A stretch of 64,000 nucleotides of DNA, taken from the NCBI GenBank assembly GCA_022575985.1, contig JAKSXM010000288.1, positions 771,501 through 835,500 on the forward strand, read 5' to 3'. Below are positions 11,940-23,700 of the stretch, in pieces (the first letter of the stretch is position 1; each line of letters begins with the position of its first letter). The notes below the pieces were generated by a model. It was not told the DNA's origin and did not search any database. It saw only the letters and a program-made list of their open reading frames with translations. Made by a program: the position numbers and the translations under genes. This stretch comes from Anagrus nilaparvatae (Eukaryota; Arthropoda; Insecta; Hymenoptera; Mymaridae).

Positions 11940-13260
11940 AGACCAAAGTCTATAATTTCTTGCAAAGGTGTAAAACAATGTGCAGCATGTGGAGAAAGAG
12001 GAAAAATAACAACAGTGTTATGCTGCATTACTGCTAGTGGTAATTATATACCACCTATGTTCATATTTTGCAGAAAACGTTGGTCAAAAAATCTTGGGAC
12101 TAGAGTTCCTAATGGTTCATTGATAGAAGTTAGTGAAAATGGAAAAGGGTCAATGATCTATTATTTTTAAAATATCTTAAACATGTCGCTGCTTATATTT
12201 GGGAAAATTGACAAATAAAGACACAGTCTTAGAACTAGTTCTATTGGTCATGGATAATCATGAGAGCCACTGCTCTCTAGAAGTAATTGATTTCTGTGTA
12301 TTGCATATAATTGAAATTGTGACATTGCCTTCAAATTCTTCTCACAAAACTCAACCACTTGACAAAACTGTTTTTGGTCCTCTCAAAAATTTTTCTAATT
12401 TAGAATGTGTGGAATTCATGAAACCTGCTAAGCTAGGGGCTTCCCCTAGCTTATTTTAGTTATTTTAGTTCAAAATTTATGTGGTAAGTTTTTCAGTACT
12501 TATTTTTAATAAATTACAAATAAGAACTATTTTTACTTAAAATTTTGTAATAACAAAATTTCTGAAATTTTTTCTAAAGCATATAACAAGTGTGCAATAC
12601 CTGAAAAAGCAATAAATGGATTTAAATCAACTGGAATTTATCCATTTAATATTAATATTTATTCAAATATTTTTGAACCCAAAAATAATGCAACTTCTGG
12701 AAATATAGATACTGATCAGAAGCCAGATATTGAAATTGCTCATGAAATTAAATCTTTGCCAGTTAACGAAGATGTAATAATTGATATACCTATTATACAT
12801 TCTGATAGTGCTGATGCACAAATTATATCAAAGTTTGGAAAAAAAGTAGATATCGATAGTCCTCAAGATTTTGAATTTGTTGATTTAGATAAGATTATGC
12901 CCATGAGTAGCACTAATTATTGTGAAGACAGTATTTTAATTAAGTCAAAGATAAATGAAAATTCACCCTTTATCAATAATTATAATAAGAATTTATGTTC
13001 ATGCAAGTTAAAAAAGAAGCATTGAAAAAAGTTAAAGAATAAGCTCTTGAAGAAAAAAGCCAACAGAAAGAATTGAAATTCAAGATAAAGCAAGAAAAAG
13101 CTGAAGAAGCTAAAATAATAAAAGAAATAAGAGAGCAGAAAAAGAAAGAAAGAGAAGAAGCAAAAATAGTTAAAAATCAAGAAAAAGAAGAGCTCAAAAG
13201 AAAAGGAGCTTTTAAAAAAGAAAAATGCTCAATTAAGAAATTCTAAATCATTTCAGTATT
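11940..13260 (+). pseudogene. Decayed pogo/Tigger (DDE_1) transposase
   Basis: Translating in pieces gives a run near 11942-12150 including CAACGERGKITTVLCCITA and NYIPPMFIFCRKRW, then VLLVMDNHESH near 12240 (the second catalytic Asp in the DNH context), LPSNSSHKTQPLDK near 12330, and AINGFKSTGIYPFN near 12610, followed by a Lys/Glu-rich tail. These are the motifs, in order, of Tigger/jerky-type DDE_1 transposases, which cut and paste at TA sites. The N-terminal helix-turn-helix DNA-binding region was not found, and there are several frameshifts (near 12160, 12210, 12460) plus in-frame stops. A small palindromic insertion (AAGCTAGGGGCTTCCCCTAGCTT) near 12430 breaks the frame. It explains the element's TA target site. 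Confidence 0.8.
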
Positions 13261-13975
13261 CTTAGATTGATGTGAATTAAAAATTGATCTTCAAAAATTG
13301 ATCTTACCAAAAATTTGTGTTCTCAAACAGAAGAATAAATTTTCTTAATATTTAAAAAAAAATTTTCATAATAATTTTACTAAATTTAAAATGTAAAAAA
13401 TACTTTCTTAGAGATTTTAAGATTAGATTAATTTTATTTTAATAATTCATTTAATTATTTTAAATAATTAAAATCTACTAATTAAAAATATATACTTGCA
13501 GATTATTGAGATTAAAGTATAATTTTTATAAATATCATTAATTTTCATCATTTTTTCCCCTAATTACCTTAAACAATTTTTTTTATACGCCGACTTCAAT
13601 ATTTTGTATGTTAAATATCCTGCGCAAATTTAGGAAGGTGGTGCGCTGAATTAGGAAATTTGAAATCTAATTCTGGGCGTTTCGGTAGACTTTATTTTTT
13701 TTTTATAACTCTTTGATGCAGTAAAAAATAAAAATTTTTAAGGATATTATTTGTAGCTAAGGGTTTAATTAATAAATTTAAAAAAAGAAACCAAACACCT
13801 ACACTAACTTAGAAATAAAATATCAGCAAATGTGTAAAAACTGCGCCGAACTGGACCCTCCCCTGTCTATTTCGATTGCAGTTGTTCAAATTTTTTACGT
13901 ACTATAAGTTGTAAGCTTTTAAGTATATTTTTCCTCACCTACATTTTTTGCAAATTTTAGTTCCTGGTAAGCTTT
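13261..13975. other. Transposon interior without recognised genes
   Basis: AT-rich sequence between the transposase remnant and the Pro/Gly-rich block; nothing recognisable. Confidence 0.4.
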
Positions 13976-13979
13976 TAAA

Positions 13980-14252
13980 CTCACCCGCAGCTGAACCAGT
14001 ACCAGTAACTCGACCTTATATATTGTAGCTAGACTATTATACCTATACCTGAAACTAGACTAATATACCTATACCTGAACCAATTGGTGTACCTGCAAAC
14101 TAATCTGTGGCTAAACCAGTACCTGCATCTGAATCTATTAAAGTTCCACTGCACTCTCCTCCTCTTCTTATGCCTTTAGGCCATGGTGGTCTTGGAGAAG
14201 CAGCACTTGGTGGTGCTGATTTAGGAGGTCTCAGAGGAGCAGGAGTGATCAT
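13980..14252 (+). pseudogene. Pro/Val- then Gly-rich coding-like block carried in the transposon
   Basis: After a possible acceptor (CTCACCCGCAG at 13981) the sequence keeps repeating codons for Pro, Val, Thr (CCAGTACCAGTA, CCTATACCTGAA), and the frame 14107-14295 continues into a Gly/Ala/Leu-rich stretch (GHGGLGEAALGGADLGGLRG). Base composition is clearly more GC-rich than the flanks. The upstream part has stops. It may be a host low-complexity secreted or cuticle-type exon captured by the transposon, or just a local repeat. I do not recognise a gene. Confidence 0.3.
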
Positions 14253-14299
14253 GCAAAGTATCATATGTTTACACTGTTTACTATATACTGCTTAGTCGA

Positions 14300-14725
14300 A
14301 CTCGAAGGGATCAAAAAGCTTGTTTTTGCTATTGTGCATAAAATACTTGTCAAAATGAATGGAAATCTTTCAACAAGATCATGCAAAGTATCCTAAACAG
14401 TATAAATATTTAGTAAAAAAAGTATGTAATAAAAACTCTACTTTAAAATTTTTATTTTAAAAAGTTTCATTTTAATTTCAAATTTTAAATAGTCAAAAAT
14501 TTATTTGCTGCTGGTACTTGCTCTATCAATTTTTTAAATTGTTGAACACTTTGCATGATCTTTTTGCTCTATTTTAAGATCTCCTGAAAAATATTTTCTT
14601 CAAAAAAGCTGCTTTTAGGTTTTTATCGCCGCATATGCCTAATCGTACTCGATCGGATTAAAATATTTGTTTTTGCTATTGTGCATAAAACACTTGTCAA
14701 AATGACTAGAAATAACGCAACAAGA
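14300..14725 (+). repeat. Direct repeat pair inside the transposon
   Basis: TTTTTGCTATTGTGCATAAAA followed by ACTTGTCAAAATGA occurs near 14323 and again near 14671, preceded both times by TCGAACTCGAAGGGAT/TCGTACTCGATCGGAT. The short string GATCATGCAAAGTATC also recurs at 14248 and 14378. A partial internal duplication. Confidence 0.6.
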
Positions 14726-14737
14726 TACTAAATCTTC

Positions 14738-15359
14738 CATTTTTTGAGTTTTAAATTGCCTTAAATTAAATTATCAGACTGTTTATTTTTTCCTGTAAAA
14801 TAGCAAGTGGTTATAACTTCAAAATTCAAAAACTCAAAATATCTACCTTGCTTGCCGCTGAACAAATCATATTAAAACATGTAAGCTTTTAAGTTTATTT
14901 TTTCTCATTTACATTTTCTGCAAATTAGTTCTTAATAATATTTAAAGCTTTAGCGAGGCATGCAAGAAAATTTTTTTCCAGCAAGCGAGGTAAAACACTT
15001 TTAATAATTCATGATCAAAAAACTAAATGGCCAAAAAAGTTATTATTTTATTGAAAAAATTAATATGCTAATTATTGAAGGAATTTGGTACCAGAGTTAT
15101 TTGTACATCTTTTTATAACATTCATAATAATTCTAGTGGCTTCAATTATCAGCTTATTCAATCAATTTTTGTGATTAAATTTGTAAATTTTATTTTAATA
15201 ATTTTTTACACTATTTTTTAAAAACATCTATTAATTAATAAAAAAAAAAGAAAAAATTCTGCTCTGACATTTTATATTAAGTTGGCAACAGTAGCTAACC
15301 GCGGATTTAACCGTACGTTTTTGCCAAAAGCGCGGTTTTTAGCGCTCAGTCTGGACTTA
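14738..15359 (-). repeat. Right terminal inverted repeat of the pogo-like element
   Basis: Reverse complement of 10637-11345 with scattered substitutions and small indels. Its outermost bases (GCC at 16363-16365) are separated from it by the nested 1-kb element at 15360-16359. Confidence 0.8.
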
Positions 15360-16362
15360 CAAGGGGAGTTCAATACATTTGGAACACCGAATTACACCAA
15401 ATGGTTATGGATGAGTTTGTTATGTTGAAAAAACATGCCGACTACCCTCCGTTCCTTCCAATGGGCCTTCTGAGCCTAGAAATGCAGGGCTCAATGTTAT
15501 AAAATAGGATTTTTTGGTAATTTTCAAAGAAACGCCAAAACCTCGAAAGTTAACCAAAACTCTTCTGGTTGGTCTCATTTTTTTGGTTTAAGTATCACCT
15601 TTCATACGCCGTAAACCGCAATTTATTATCACTAATTCTCTTATCACTATAGCCAATTAGCCAAACGATCATTTTTAGCTAAAAATGACCAATTTTTAAA
15701 ATGCTGCCAAATTTGTAATTTCTAACGAAAATGGATTTTATAGGTCTGAAAAAATTTGTACAAGCTTCAAATTTCCAAAAATTTTTTGCTCGTCTCATTT
15801 CCTTGATTCGTTTTTAAGAAATGGCTCTTCAAAGTTAGCATTAAAAATGAGCTTTTTTAAAAAATCGTAAAATTGGGACTGTGACTTCAAATTATCATAT
15901 CTGATTAACAAATAATTGCAAAAGGTAAAGTCAAGAAGTTTTGGAAACTTGAAGCTTTTACAAATTTTTTCAGACCTATAAAACCCATTTTCGTCAGAAA
16001 TTACAAATTTGGCAGCATTTTAAAAATTGGTCATTTTTAGCTAAAAATGACCGTTTGGTTAATTGGCTATAGTGATGAGAGAATTAGTGATAATAAATTG
16101 CGGTTTACGACGTATGAAAGGTGATACTTAAACCAAAAAAATGAGACCATCCAGAAGAGTTTTGGTTAACTTGCGAGGTTTTGGCGTTTCTTTGAAAATT
16201 ACCAAAAAATCCTATTTTATAACATTGAGCCCTGCGTTTCTAGGCCCAGAAGGCCCATTGGAAGGAACGGAGGGTAATCGGCATGTTTTTTCAACATAAC
16301 AAACTCATCCATAACCATTTGGTGTAATTCGGTGTTCCAAATGTATTGAACTCCCCTTGTTA
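15357..16362. mobile_element. 1000-bp foldback element with TTA target duplication
   Basis: The element starts CAAGGGGAGTTCAATAC at 15360 and ends with the exact inverse at 16359; TTA flanks both sides (15357-15359 and 16360-16362). The two ~490-bp arms are near-perfect inverted copies that meet near 15860. It is non-coding. A 3-bp TTA duplication is typical of PIF/Harbinger-class elements, though the foldback shape is unusual. Removing it and one TTA restores a perfect terminal repeat of the host transposon, which proves the insertion. Confidence 0.9.
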
Positions 16363-16367
16363 GCCTA

Positions 16368-16587
16368 ACAATATTCAAATTATCAAATTTTACCTTTGAT
16401 TCCCACTAATGGTATTCAAAAAAAAAGCCTGGAACAATAATTTAATTAAATTATAATGTTTATAAAATTTCAATATTCGTTATAGAAATTTTATTTTTTT
16501 TTCATTTCCAACGTTTAGAAACATTAAAGTAATTTTGAAGCAAAAAAAAGATTTGATTATTTATTAATTACCTAGTTTGATGTGAAT
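16368..16587 (+). other. Displaced original 3' flank of the peptide gene
   Basis: This is the sequence that followed the peptide gene before the transposon arrived. Read from the second TA (16366) it gives TAA, the presumed ancestral stop codon. No clear AATAAA was seen in the next 100 bases. Confidence 0.6.
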
Positions 16588-17010
16588 AATTTAAATATGA
16601 AAGAGTTCGGATTCAGATTATCGTATATATTTTGCAATAAACATAAATAAAATTTACTACACTTAATAATTAAATAGTCTTCCGTAATAAAAAAAAAACA
16701 TTGTGTGTGTATGTGAGTGTATTGCATAAATTATTGAATATTTCATTCAATTTAATATTAAATTAATTAAAATTACGTATTACTTGCGTTATCTTATTAT
16801 TTCTCTTGTACTTTTTTATTGAAGTTTTAAAAACAATAAATTAATTTCGTTGTACACCTACTTCAATTTTAAAACAATTTCATTAAAAATATTTTTTCAA
16901 GGCTACAAATCTTTTATTATTTTAATTTTTAAAAAAGTCCATTAATCACTCTACTTAATCTTTAATATTTACGAACATTCAGTTCAAAATAATAATTATT
17001 TTTAATTTTA
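16588..17010 (-). repeat. Second arm of the widely spaced inverted duplication
   Basis: Reverse complement of 400-832. Arms are ~15.7 kb apart and flank the whole foldback-rich region including the peptide gene and its transposon. Confidence 0.75.
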
Positions 17011-18105
17011 TGACCTTATTTTTATGAACTTTGAAGTTACTTTTTGGAATCGGGAGCTTTCTAAGTTATAAGAAACCCGACCCAACTTGAATAAAAAACC
17101 CAAAATTTTAGGTGCCCGACCCAATGTTCGGGTAACTGCATTCCCCTATTAAGTATAAGCAAGTGAATAATTAAATCTGATTTCCGTAATGAGTAATTTT
17201 AAGTGAGACTTTACTGAGGTAAAATTCTGAGATTTTAAATGAACCGATTCGAATGAGGACAATTCCAGATTCGTTGAAGAATTTAAGGACAATTTTGAAT
17301 AAAATAAAAATAATATATTTTGTAACAAAATGTAACAAAATTATCGATAGAATATTTTATGTAACTTAATTTGTAACCACCTACCAGTAAAAAGACAGGC
17401 GCAACATAATAGGTAAGATAAAAGATAAGGACAAAGAAAGGAGAAAAGGCTGGTTACTGCTATGTTCTTAAACATAAAAACAAAATATATCCACAAAAAT
17501 AAAGAGGCCTCTATACAAATAAGACTCAGGAAATGTTTTAAAATAATTTTCCCTTATAATGCTATCACGTAAAAAGCAACAACATATAAATCATAATTTA
17601 TACCTAATATAAATATAATCTCATAAAAACAATAATAAGCAAATAATTTGCTTGATAATTTGAGTAAATAAATAAAATGATTACACACTTTACGCATGAA
17701 TAATTTTAATATAAATATATTTGATCATATATAAAATTAACTGTCTGTTTATACAAATTAAAAAGGAAGAGCTTGTTTTAACTTATAAAAAATTATAAAT
17801 TTTAAATCATCAATCATAATTTTTGTAACATAGCGTCGTCTCAAGTCAGTTTATATCATGTTATTAATTTATTTATAGCACTTTTTTACATGTAACTTAT
17901 TCGTTCACATATATTTTTATAATTTAATATAAATTTATTTCTTAATTCGTTTTTTTTATTTTATTTAAAGGGGATATTTGGATATTTTGAGATTTGATTT
18001 TAGAGTTTTTGTTGGTTTAAAATACTGTAATTAAGAGTTACCAAATAATTTATTCTGTCCAAATGAATGAAAAAAATATAATTTTTTTAAAGTTCGATTA
18101 TGTAT
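17011..18105. other. AT-rich DNA with a short CCCGACCC fragment
   Basis: 17085-17145 holds AACCCGACCCAACTTG and GTGCCCGACCCAATGTTCGGGTA, resembling the ends of the repeat at 18108-18312. Otherwise featureless. Confidence 0.4.
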
Positions 18106-18315
18106 TAGAGGTGTGGGTTACCCGTAAGTCGGATTGGGACGGGAATCCAAAATTTCAGGTTTTTGCTTCAAACTGGATCAGGTTTCGTATAACCAAGGAT
18201 TCATCCGATTCAAAACTGTATTTGCAGACTTTTTTCGAGAAATTTCGGGCTTTATACTGAATCTTACCTTTAAAAAAAGGCCGAAATTTCGGGTACCTGA
18301 CCCGACCGCACACCC
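18105..18315. repeat. Possible hAT-type short element end pair
   Basis: The block opens with TAGAGGTGTGGGTTACCCG and closes with CGGGTACCTGACCCGACCGCACACCCTTA, so its ends are imperfect inverted repeats of the TAGRGGTGTG kind common in hAT elements. An 8-bp target duplication could not be matched. Two overlapping open frames here (65 and 66 codons) are by-products. Confidence 0.4.
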
Positions 18316-20084
18316 TTACTTAATATTTATTTAGATTATCCTATTAATGTTTTTTAAAAACAAAGTTATATTATAAAAAAGACAAAAATAACAACTTTTC
18401 TAAACAACCTCTACTATATTAGAATGTAAGAAATTTTTTAAAATGTGTCAATTATCTTGCCTTGATCACTACTATTTTATAAAATATATGAAATATATTT
18501 TTTTAAAATAATCTACATCTCATAATTATATACTAAAAAAACTTCAATTATAATTAAATATACATTTAATACATGTATGTAATATTATAAATCATTTTAC
18601 TTCAATTTTAATAAGCAATTTTATAATAAATAATTTTATTAGATAAATAATTTTATAAATATGGGCTACTCTAGTTAGTCTTAGCTGATAAAAAGTGTTT
18701 TTTGAAACTTTTTTTAAATTACTTTTAATTTGGAATTGTGTTTTACTTAAATTTTGTAATTATCTTACTTTTCCTGTGTTGTTTGTATTCAAATATTGAT
18801 TTAACATTTTATAACATTGCGAACTTTGGTAATGAATTCTCGTCAATGGATCTTACGTATTAAAAACAATTTTGAAGGTTTTATTCATTTTCCGACGGCC
18901 AGATTTAACTAAATAACTATTAATTGCCAAATTAAGCAAAAAAATTTGCAAAAAATACAATTTTTCAAAAAATATTGCTGGTTGAGTCAATTTTAAGTAC
19001 CTTTCTCAAGTTTTTGTGGTCGCTAATTATACGATTACAAAATCAAATTTTTAAAATTCAAACAGACAGATACAAATTGGCAGATTTTTAATCTATAAAT
19101 CATCAATATAGTTTTATCAGCGACGGACCCAGAAATATTCTTAGGAGGGGGCAATTCAGTAAAAATTTACGAGTTTTTATAAAATTTTTTAAAATTTAAC
19201 AACATTTTTTTAAAAAACGTGTACGTTTGATAACAAAAAGTTTTTGATATCAACGTGGATAGTATTCTTCGCTTGAACAGCTTGAATTTTCAATTCAAAC
19301 AAATTGCTTGAAATTTAAAACGGAGTATTTAATTTTTAAAATACGCTTGATTTTGATCAGATGACTTACATCACATAATATCATTACAAACAAATCTTGA
19401 ATCTTCTTTATCTTTAAATTTAGAATAAATATATTATTTATAACCAAAACAAAAATTTTTAATTTTAAGCAATTTTTGATTTGGCTTGAAATATCAAGCA
19501 AGACAAACCAACCGTGAGTGATCACGATTATGAAGTAAAAATTCAAAATGGTGAATCCGGGAACCAAATTTGAAATGTGATTCGGTATGTTCTGGATGGC
19601 GGATTTATATAATTAGTTATTTAAGTCATTTTAAGTATTTTAACACAGTTTAATTTTGGTGTCTCTCTTTATGATTTTATAGATTTGTAAATTGCTGCTA
19701 AAATTGACAATTTTTTTTTTACAATTTTTTTCAGGAAAATTAAAAAGATCTCAAATTTGAAAAAAAAAATGATAACAATTAAGAGTTGAAAAATTATGGC
19801 GGCATTGGTACCCGATTATTTAAAAAGAAAATTAGATTTTTTGACAGTCAAATGGTATTTATATAAGTTGGTAACAATTTGAAAAATAAAGTGTTTTTGA
19901 TAGTCTTAGCAACAAATTTCTCTCAATCACTTTGAAATATTACAAATACTATAACAAATTTGAAATTTTTAAACTATTCTAATAAATTTACTAATTTCTA
20001 CAGTAAAAAAAATGTATACTATATTACTAGGGTTTAGTATTTTTACTACAATTTAGTAATATTACTATAAAATACTAAACTGTA
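18316..20084. other. AT-rich intergenic DNA
   Basis: No gene recognised. A short stretch near 19115-19155 (CAGCGACGGACCCAG ... GGAGGGGGCAA) looks like a degraded transposon end. Confidence 0.4.
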
Positions 20085-20294
20085 GAGTGGCGATTTCATG
20101 GGGCGCATTCTTACTAAGTTTTAGGGGCACTAGAGATGAAATAATTATTTATGATCCATTTAATGTATTCAAATTCTGCTCGAGCCGAATCCAAGAAACT
20201 ACCTTCAAGCAAAATTTTAATAAATTTTGTGTCATAACTACCAGAGTCCCCAAAATCTAGTAAAAATATTATGCTCCATGAAATCGCCCCTTAG
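20085..20294. mobile_element. Small foldback MITE
   Basis: GGCGATTTCATGGGGC at 20089 is mirrored by GCTCCATGAAATCGCCCC at 20273; the next bases also pair (TTTTAGGGGCACT against AGTCCCCAAAA). About 200 bp, non-coding. Confidence 0.65.
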
Positions 20295-21065
20295 TAATAT
20301 TGCGTACATTGTGTATCTAAAATGCTACATTATATAAAGACTAAGAAAATGAAGACTAAAAATCTTCAAAACGTGGTCAATTTATAGCAAAAAAAGTCAT
20401 TAAAAAAAAATTGTTTGTAAAACTCAAGAATTTTTATTTAGTAATAAAATAACTCATAAATGTAAAATTTGTTGCCTTAAATAAATTTAACTGAATTAGC
20501 CAATATATACATATAAATACTTTATCATAATATACTTTTAATCATTGATTATATTTTAATAGAAAGCCCTTATATGTAACTCGAATAAATATAAATCAAA
20601 AGTTCCCACCATATGTCTAATAGAATTAATTATAAAATTATTTTTTACATTTTTCATTTTTTTCTATTTTATTGATAATGTATTATATCGATATATTGAA
20701 GAGTAAAAAATTTATTATACATATATCTCACGTTTTTAATGGTGTTAACATATAAGATTACAATGACTTAATATATATTGAATATTTTATTACTATATTA
20801 TTAATATAAAATGTATATTAACGGAAACGAATTGATTTTGCATAATATCAATATATATATAGTACTATTATTAAACTTGCGTGATATCATTAATTACATT
20901 ACTGTCTGTAAATATTTACTATTAGCAAAATGTTAATGAATGTTTTTGTATTGCAAAAAATAATCTATTTTTATGTATTAGGTTAATAGATTCTTTCGAT
21001 ATATATATTTATAACAAATAATATAATTATTAGACTTGAAAATCATTAAGTAATATATTTATATG
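20295..21065. other. AT-rich intergenic DNA
   Basis: No features seen beyond A/T-rich simple sequence. Confidence 0.4.
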
Positions 21066-21069
21066 AGCG

Positions 21070-21560
21070 ATTCTTTCTCTAGTCAGTCACTAGCTTTTCT
21101 CTGTCCAAAAATGGAGTCAACTAAAAAGGATTTTGGTTTTCTCAAATTGACAGAAAAAGGGTCTAGTTTTTTATTCTTATTTTTTGCCTCTTTAACTCTG
21201 TAAATCTAAAGTGTGAATTTTAGGCGCTGAAAGGTCGACATTTAAAAATCGAAACAAAAGTATATATGTTACACCCCAAACGTTTAATTGACCATTTTAT
21301 GAAATGATAAACTTTTTGACCAATTCATGAAATGGTCAAGCCCCTTGCCCAATTCCTTGATCATTTCGTGAATTGGTCAGAAATCTTCAATTTTTTTACT
21401 CGATTTGGTCAATAATTTTAGAATGAATAAATATAACATTTAAGTATACAGAAGTCGGTATTATATTCTTTAAATTTAATAATTAATAATAAGTTTATTT
21501 ATAACTTTAAAAGTTGCCTCCATTTCGGTGGCTAACTTGAAAAAGAATCACTCATATATA
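21070..21560 (+). repeat. Dispersed repeat (copies at 45585-45770 and 50340-50515, inverted)
   Basis: Two separate parts recur. TTTGGTTTTCTCAAATTGACAG with its flanks (21090-21245) is found inverted at 45585-45740. The part with TGTTACACCCCAAACG, the 'ATTTCATGAATTGGTCA' duplicates and the TATACAGAAGTCGGTATTATATT run (21265-21480) is found inverted at 50345-50510. The interior repeats a ~30-base CAATTCATGAAATGGTCA motif. A dispersed transposon-like repeat, non-coding. Confidence 0.65.
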
Positions 21561-22005
21561 TAAGGGAATCGCAATATTTTAAAAATTTTATAGGTGTGTA
21601 ATTATAATTCTTCAGTTTATATTAATTTATTAATATAATGCAAATTTTATGAATTATTTTCTCTAAAAATTTATTTTTTCTATTACATAAATTATGTTAC
21701 AAAAATAAACGTTTGGATACTTTTTTAATTTATATTCAATTAATTAGGCTCTTTTAGACTTATATTCTGACGAACGACCATTTGTAATAAAAAACTATAA
21801 AAAAAAAATTACATCTTAAAAAACTAGAAAATAATTAAAATTTTTTACTTAAATCAATAAATTTTAACATATGGATTATAAATGTTTATAGAAAATTAAT
21901 ACATAAAAATAGATTATATGCATTGAAGCTTAAAATCGAGAAGGGGAACAAATTACTGGTAATAATTTTGATTTAGAGATTTTGAATAACTGATTAGACA
22001 GACTT
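21561..22005. other. AT-rich intergenic DNA
   Basis: Nothing recognised. Confidence 0.4.
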
Positions 22006-22009
22006 CATT

Positions 22010-22560
22010 TTATTTAGGATACCAAATCGCAACCTATTGAGTTTTGTTAACGATGAGTTTTATTAATTTTCTTATTTTGTTGCAAAAACATCCCCAATAC
22101 CCTCCGTTCTTTTAATGCAACTCCTGGGTCTTATAATAAAGAACTTCATGAAATAAGATAGTTTACAATTTTCTATAAAACTAGGTCTTATGGATTGCTT
22201 GTGGATATAAAAATTTTTGTGCAAGATTAAAATTTCCAGAAATTGTTTAACCGTTTAATTATTATTTGATTGCAAATTATAATAACTTAAAATTAAATTC
22301 TCAATTTAAGCTTATTAGATATTTAAATTATGGTAGTATTTTGAAAATTGTCCATTTTAGGTCTAAATTGTACATTTGATATATTTACTGTAACGAAGAG
22401 GGAACGAGTTATAAAGAAATAAAAAATGACTCTTTAAAAAAAAAGAACGAGACCAACTCGAAGTGTTTTGTATGATTAGTAAAGATGAAGGTATTATTAA
22501 GAAGTTAACCCAAGAATCCTTATCCTACAGCATGAAGTCCTGTACTTCTCACACTCACCC
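22010..22560. repeat. Old, diverged relative of the 1-kb TTA foldback element
   Basis: TACCCTCCGTTCTTTTAATG and the preceding GATGAGTTTTATTAATTTTC resemble TACCCTCCGTTCCTTCCAATG and GATGAGTTTGTTATGTTG at 15410-15460, and GAGACCAACTCGAAGTGTTTT near 22451 matches the arm of the same family. Heavily mutated. Confidence 0.5.
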
Positions 22561-23700
22561 TCGATATTTAATTATTTGCAATTACTTAAAACATCTTCAA
22601 TACATTAATACAAAAGAGAATCTTCTATTCCAAGAATGAATTAAAAAATAAAAGAAATTATAAATACATGAATGTAAGATATTACAAAATTACACGATGA
22701 AAAATCATTATTATTTAAAATAAATAAATATAAAAAAGTATATTTTCAAAACGTATATCATTTTAGACAAATACATGACATGAAAAATTTAATTTTTTTA
22801 TTGTCTTTGAAAATATTATATATTTATACCTATACGCATTTCTTTTTTATTATTATTTTTTGTATTTTTTTATTAACACGTATTATAATATAATCTCTTA
22901 TGTAAAATCTTATATATTATAAGATTAAATCAAAATGAAAAAAATTATTACTATTAATATATAAATTTATTGATTAAATTTTTTATACGATTTGCTTATA
23001 AAAGGGAGTGGTATATTATTATTATTTATTTAGTGTCCTAAATTAATGATATATTCAAATATAAATATCATCTTATGTAACTCTTTAAAATACTGTCATC
23101 TGTAAGTAGTTTATTATAATATCAGGTTAATGAATTTTCAAACGCAATACTCTATTTTATACTTACTATCGTGATAGTTAATTAAAAGGACAGTGTTTTT
23201 AATTTTGATACTGTATTTTTTTTAATTAGGGTAATTTATTTTAAAAGGTTGAATTATTTATTTAAATAAATATTTAATTATGTTTAATAACTTAGTATTT
23301 TCATTTTAATTATTACCTAATTTTTTTAATTTTTAAAGTTTGTGTTTTTATATATATATATATAAATTTATTATAATTATATTTTACATAGTATTAAAAT
23401 ATTTTGCTCTTTTATTTTCTTAAAATAATTATGTTCTATATCGATAGTTACAGTAACCTTCGAAATTATTTCTTATAGCAAAAACTTTTTTATATCTTTT
23501 TGTATAAAAGTTTATATTGTTGATATATATAAATTATCGTTAACGATTCACAAATTTAAAAATAAACAAAAATTTTTATTCATTCATGAAAAAAATTTAA
23601 TATTTCACTATTATACGTGCCCGAAAAAATAAGAAACTTTTACATTACTGATGTACTGAAACTCTGTTCTAATAATATTTATTAAGGAGAAACTATTATA
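22561..23700. other. AT-rich intergenic DNA
   Basis: No gene or repeat boundary recognised. Confidence 0.4.

Larger units (their letters stand above)
10635..16367. mobile_element. TA-target DNA transposon (pogo/Tigger-like) with long terminal inverted repeats
   Basis: The element runs from GGCTGAGTCCAGAC (10637) to the GCC at 16363-16365 and is flanked by TA at 10635-10636 and 16366-16367. The left end reads GGCTGAGTCCAGACAGAGCGCT. The right end, after removing a nested insertion at 15360-16362, reads inverted GGCTAAGTCCAGACTGAGCGCT. The terminal repeats extend about 700 bases inward (10637-11345 against 14738-15359). Between them lies a decayed transposase with pogo/Tigger motifs. TA target choice fits the Tc1/mariner/pogo superfamily. 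The element is dead as an autonomous unit but its ends are well kept. Confidence 0.85.

Noticed and set aside
12980..13180. 66-codon minus-strand frame rich in Phe/Leu
   Set aside because: Antisense of the transposase's Lys/Glu-rich tail.
14107..14295. Functional Gly-rich secreted protein
   Set aside because: No signal peptide, no upstream promoter, and it sits in a transposon with stops before it; kept only as a possible captured fragment.
18063..18334. Two overlapping open frames of 65-66 codons
   Set aside because: Inside a hAT-like short repeat with TAGAGGTGTG ends.
19295..19567. 90-codon minus-strand frame
   Set aside because: Hydrophobic chance frame, no start context or homology.
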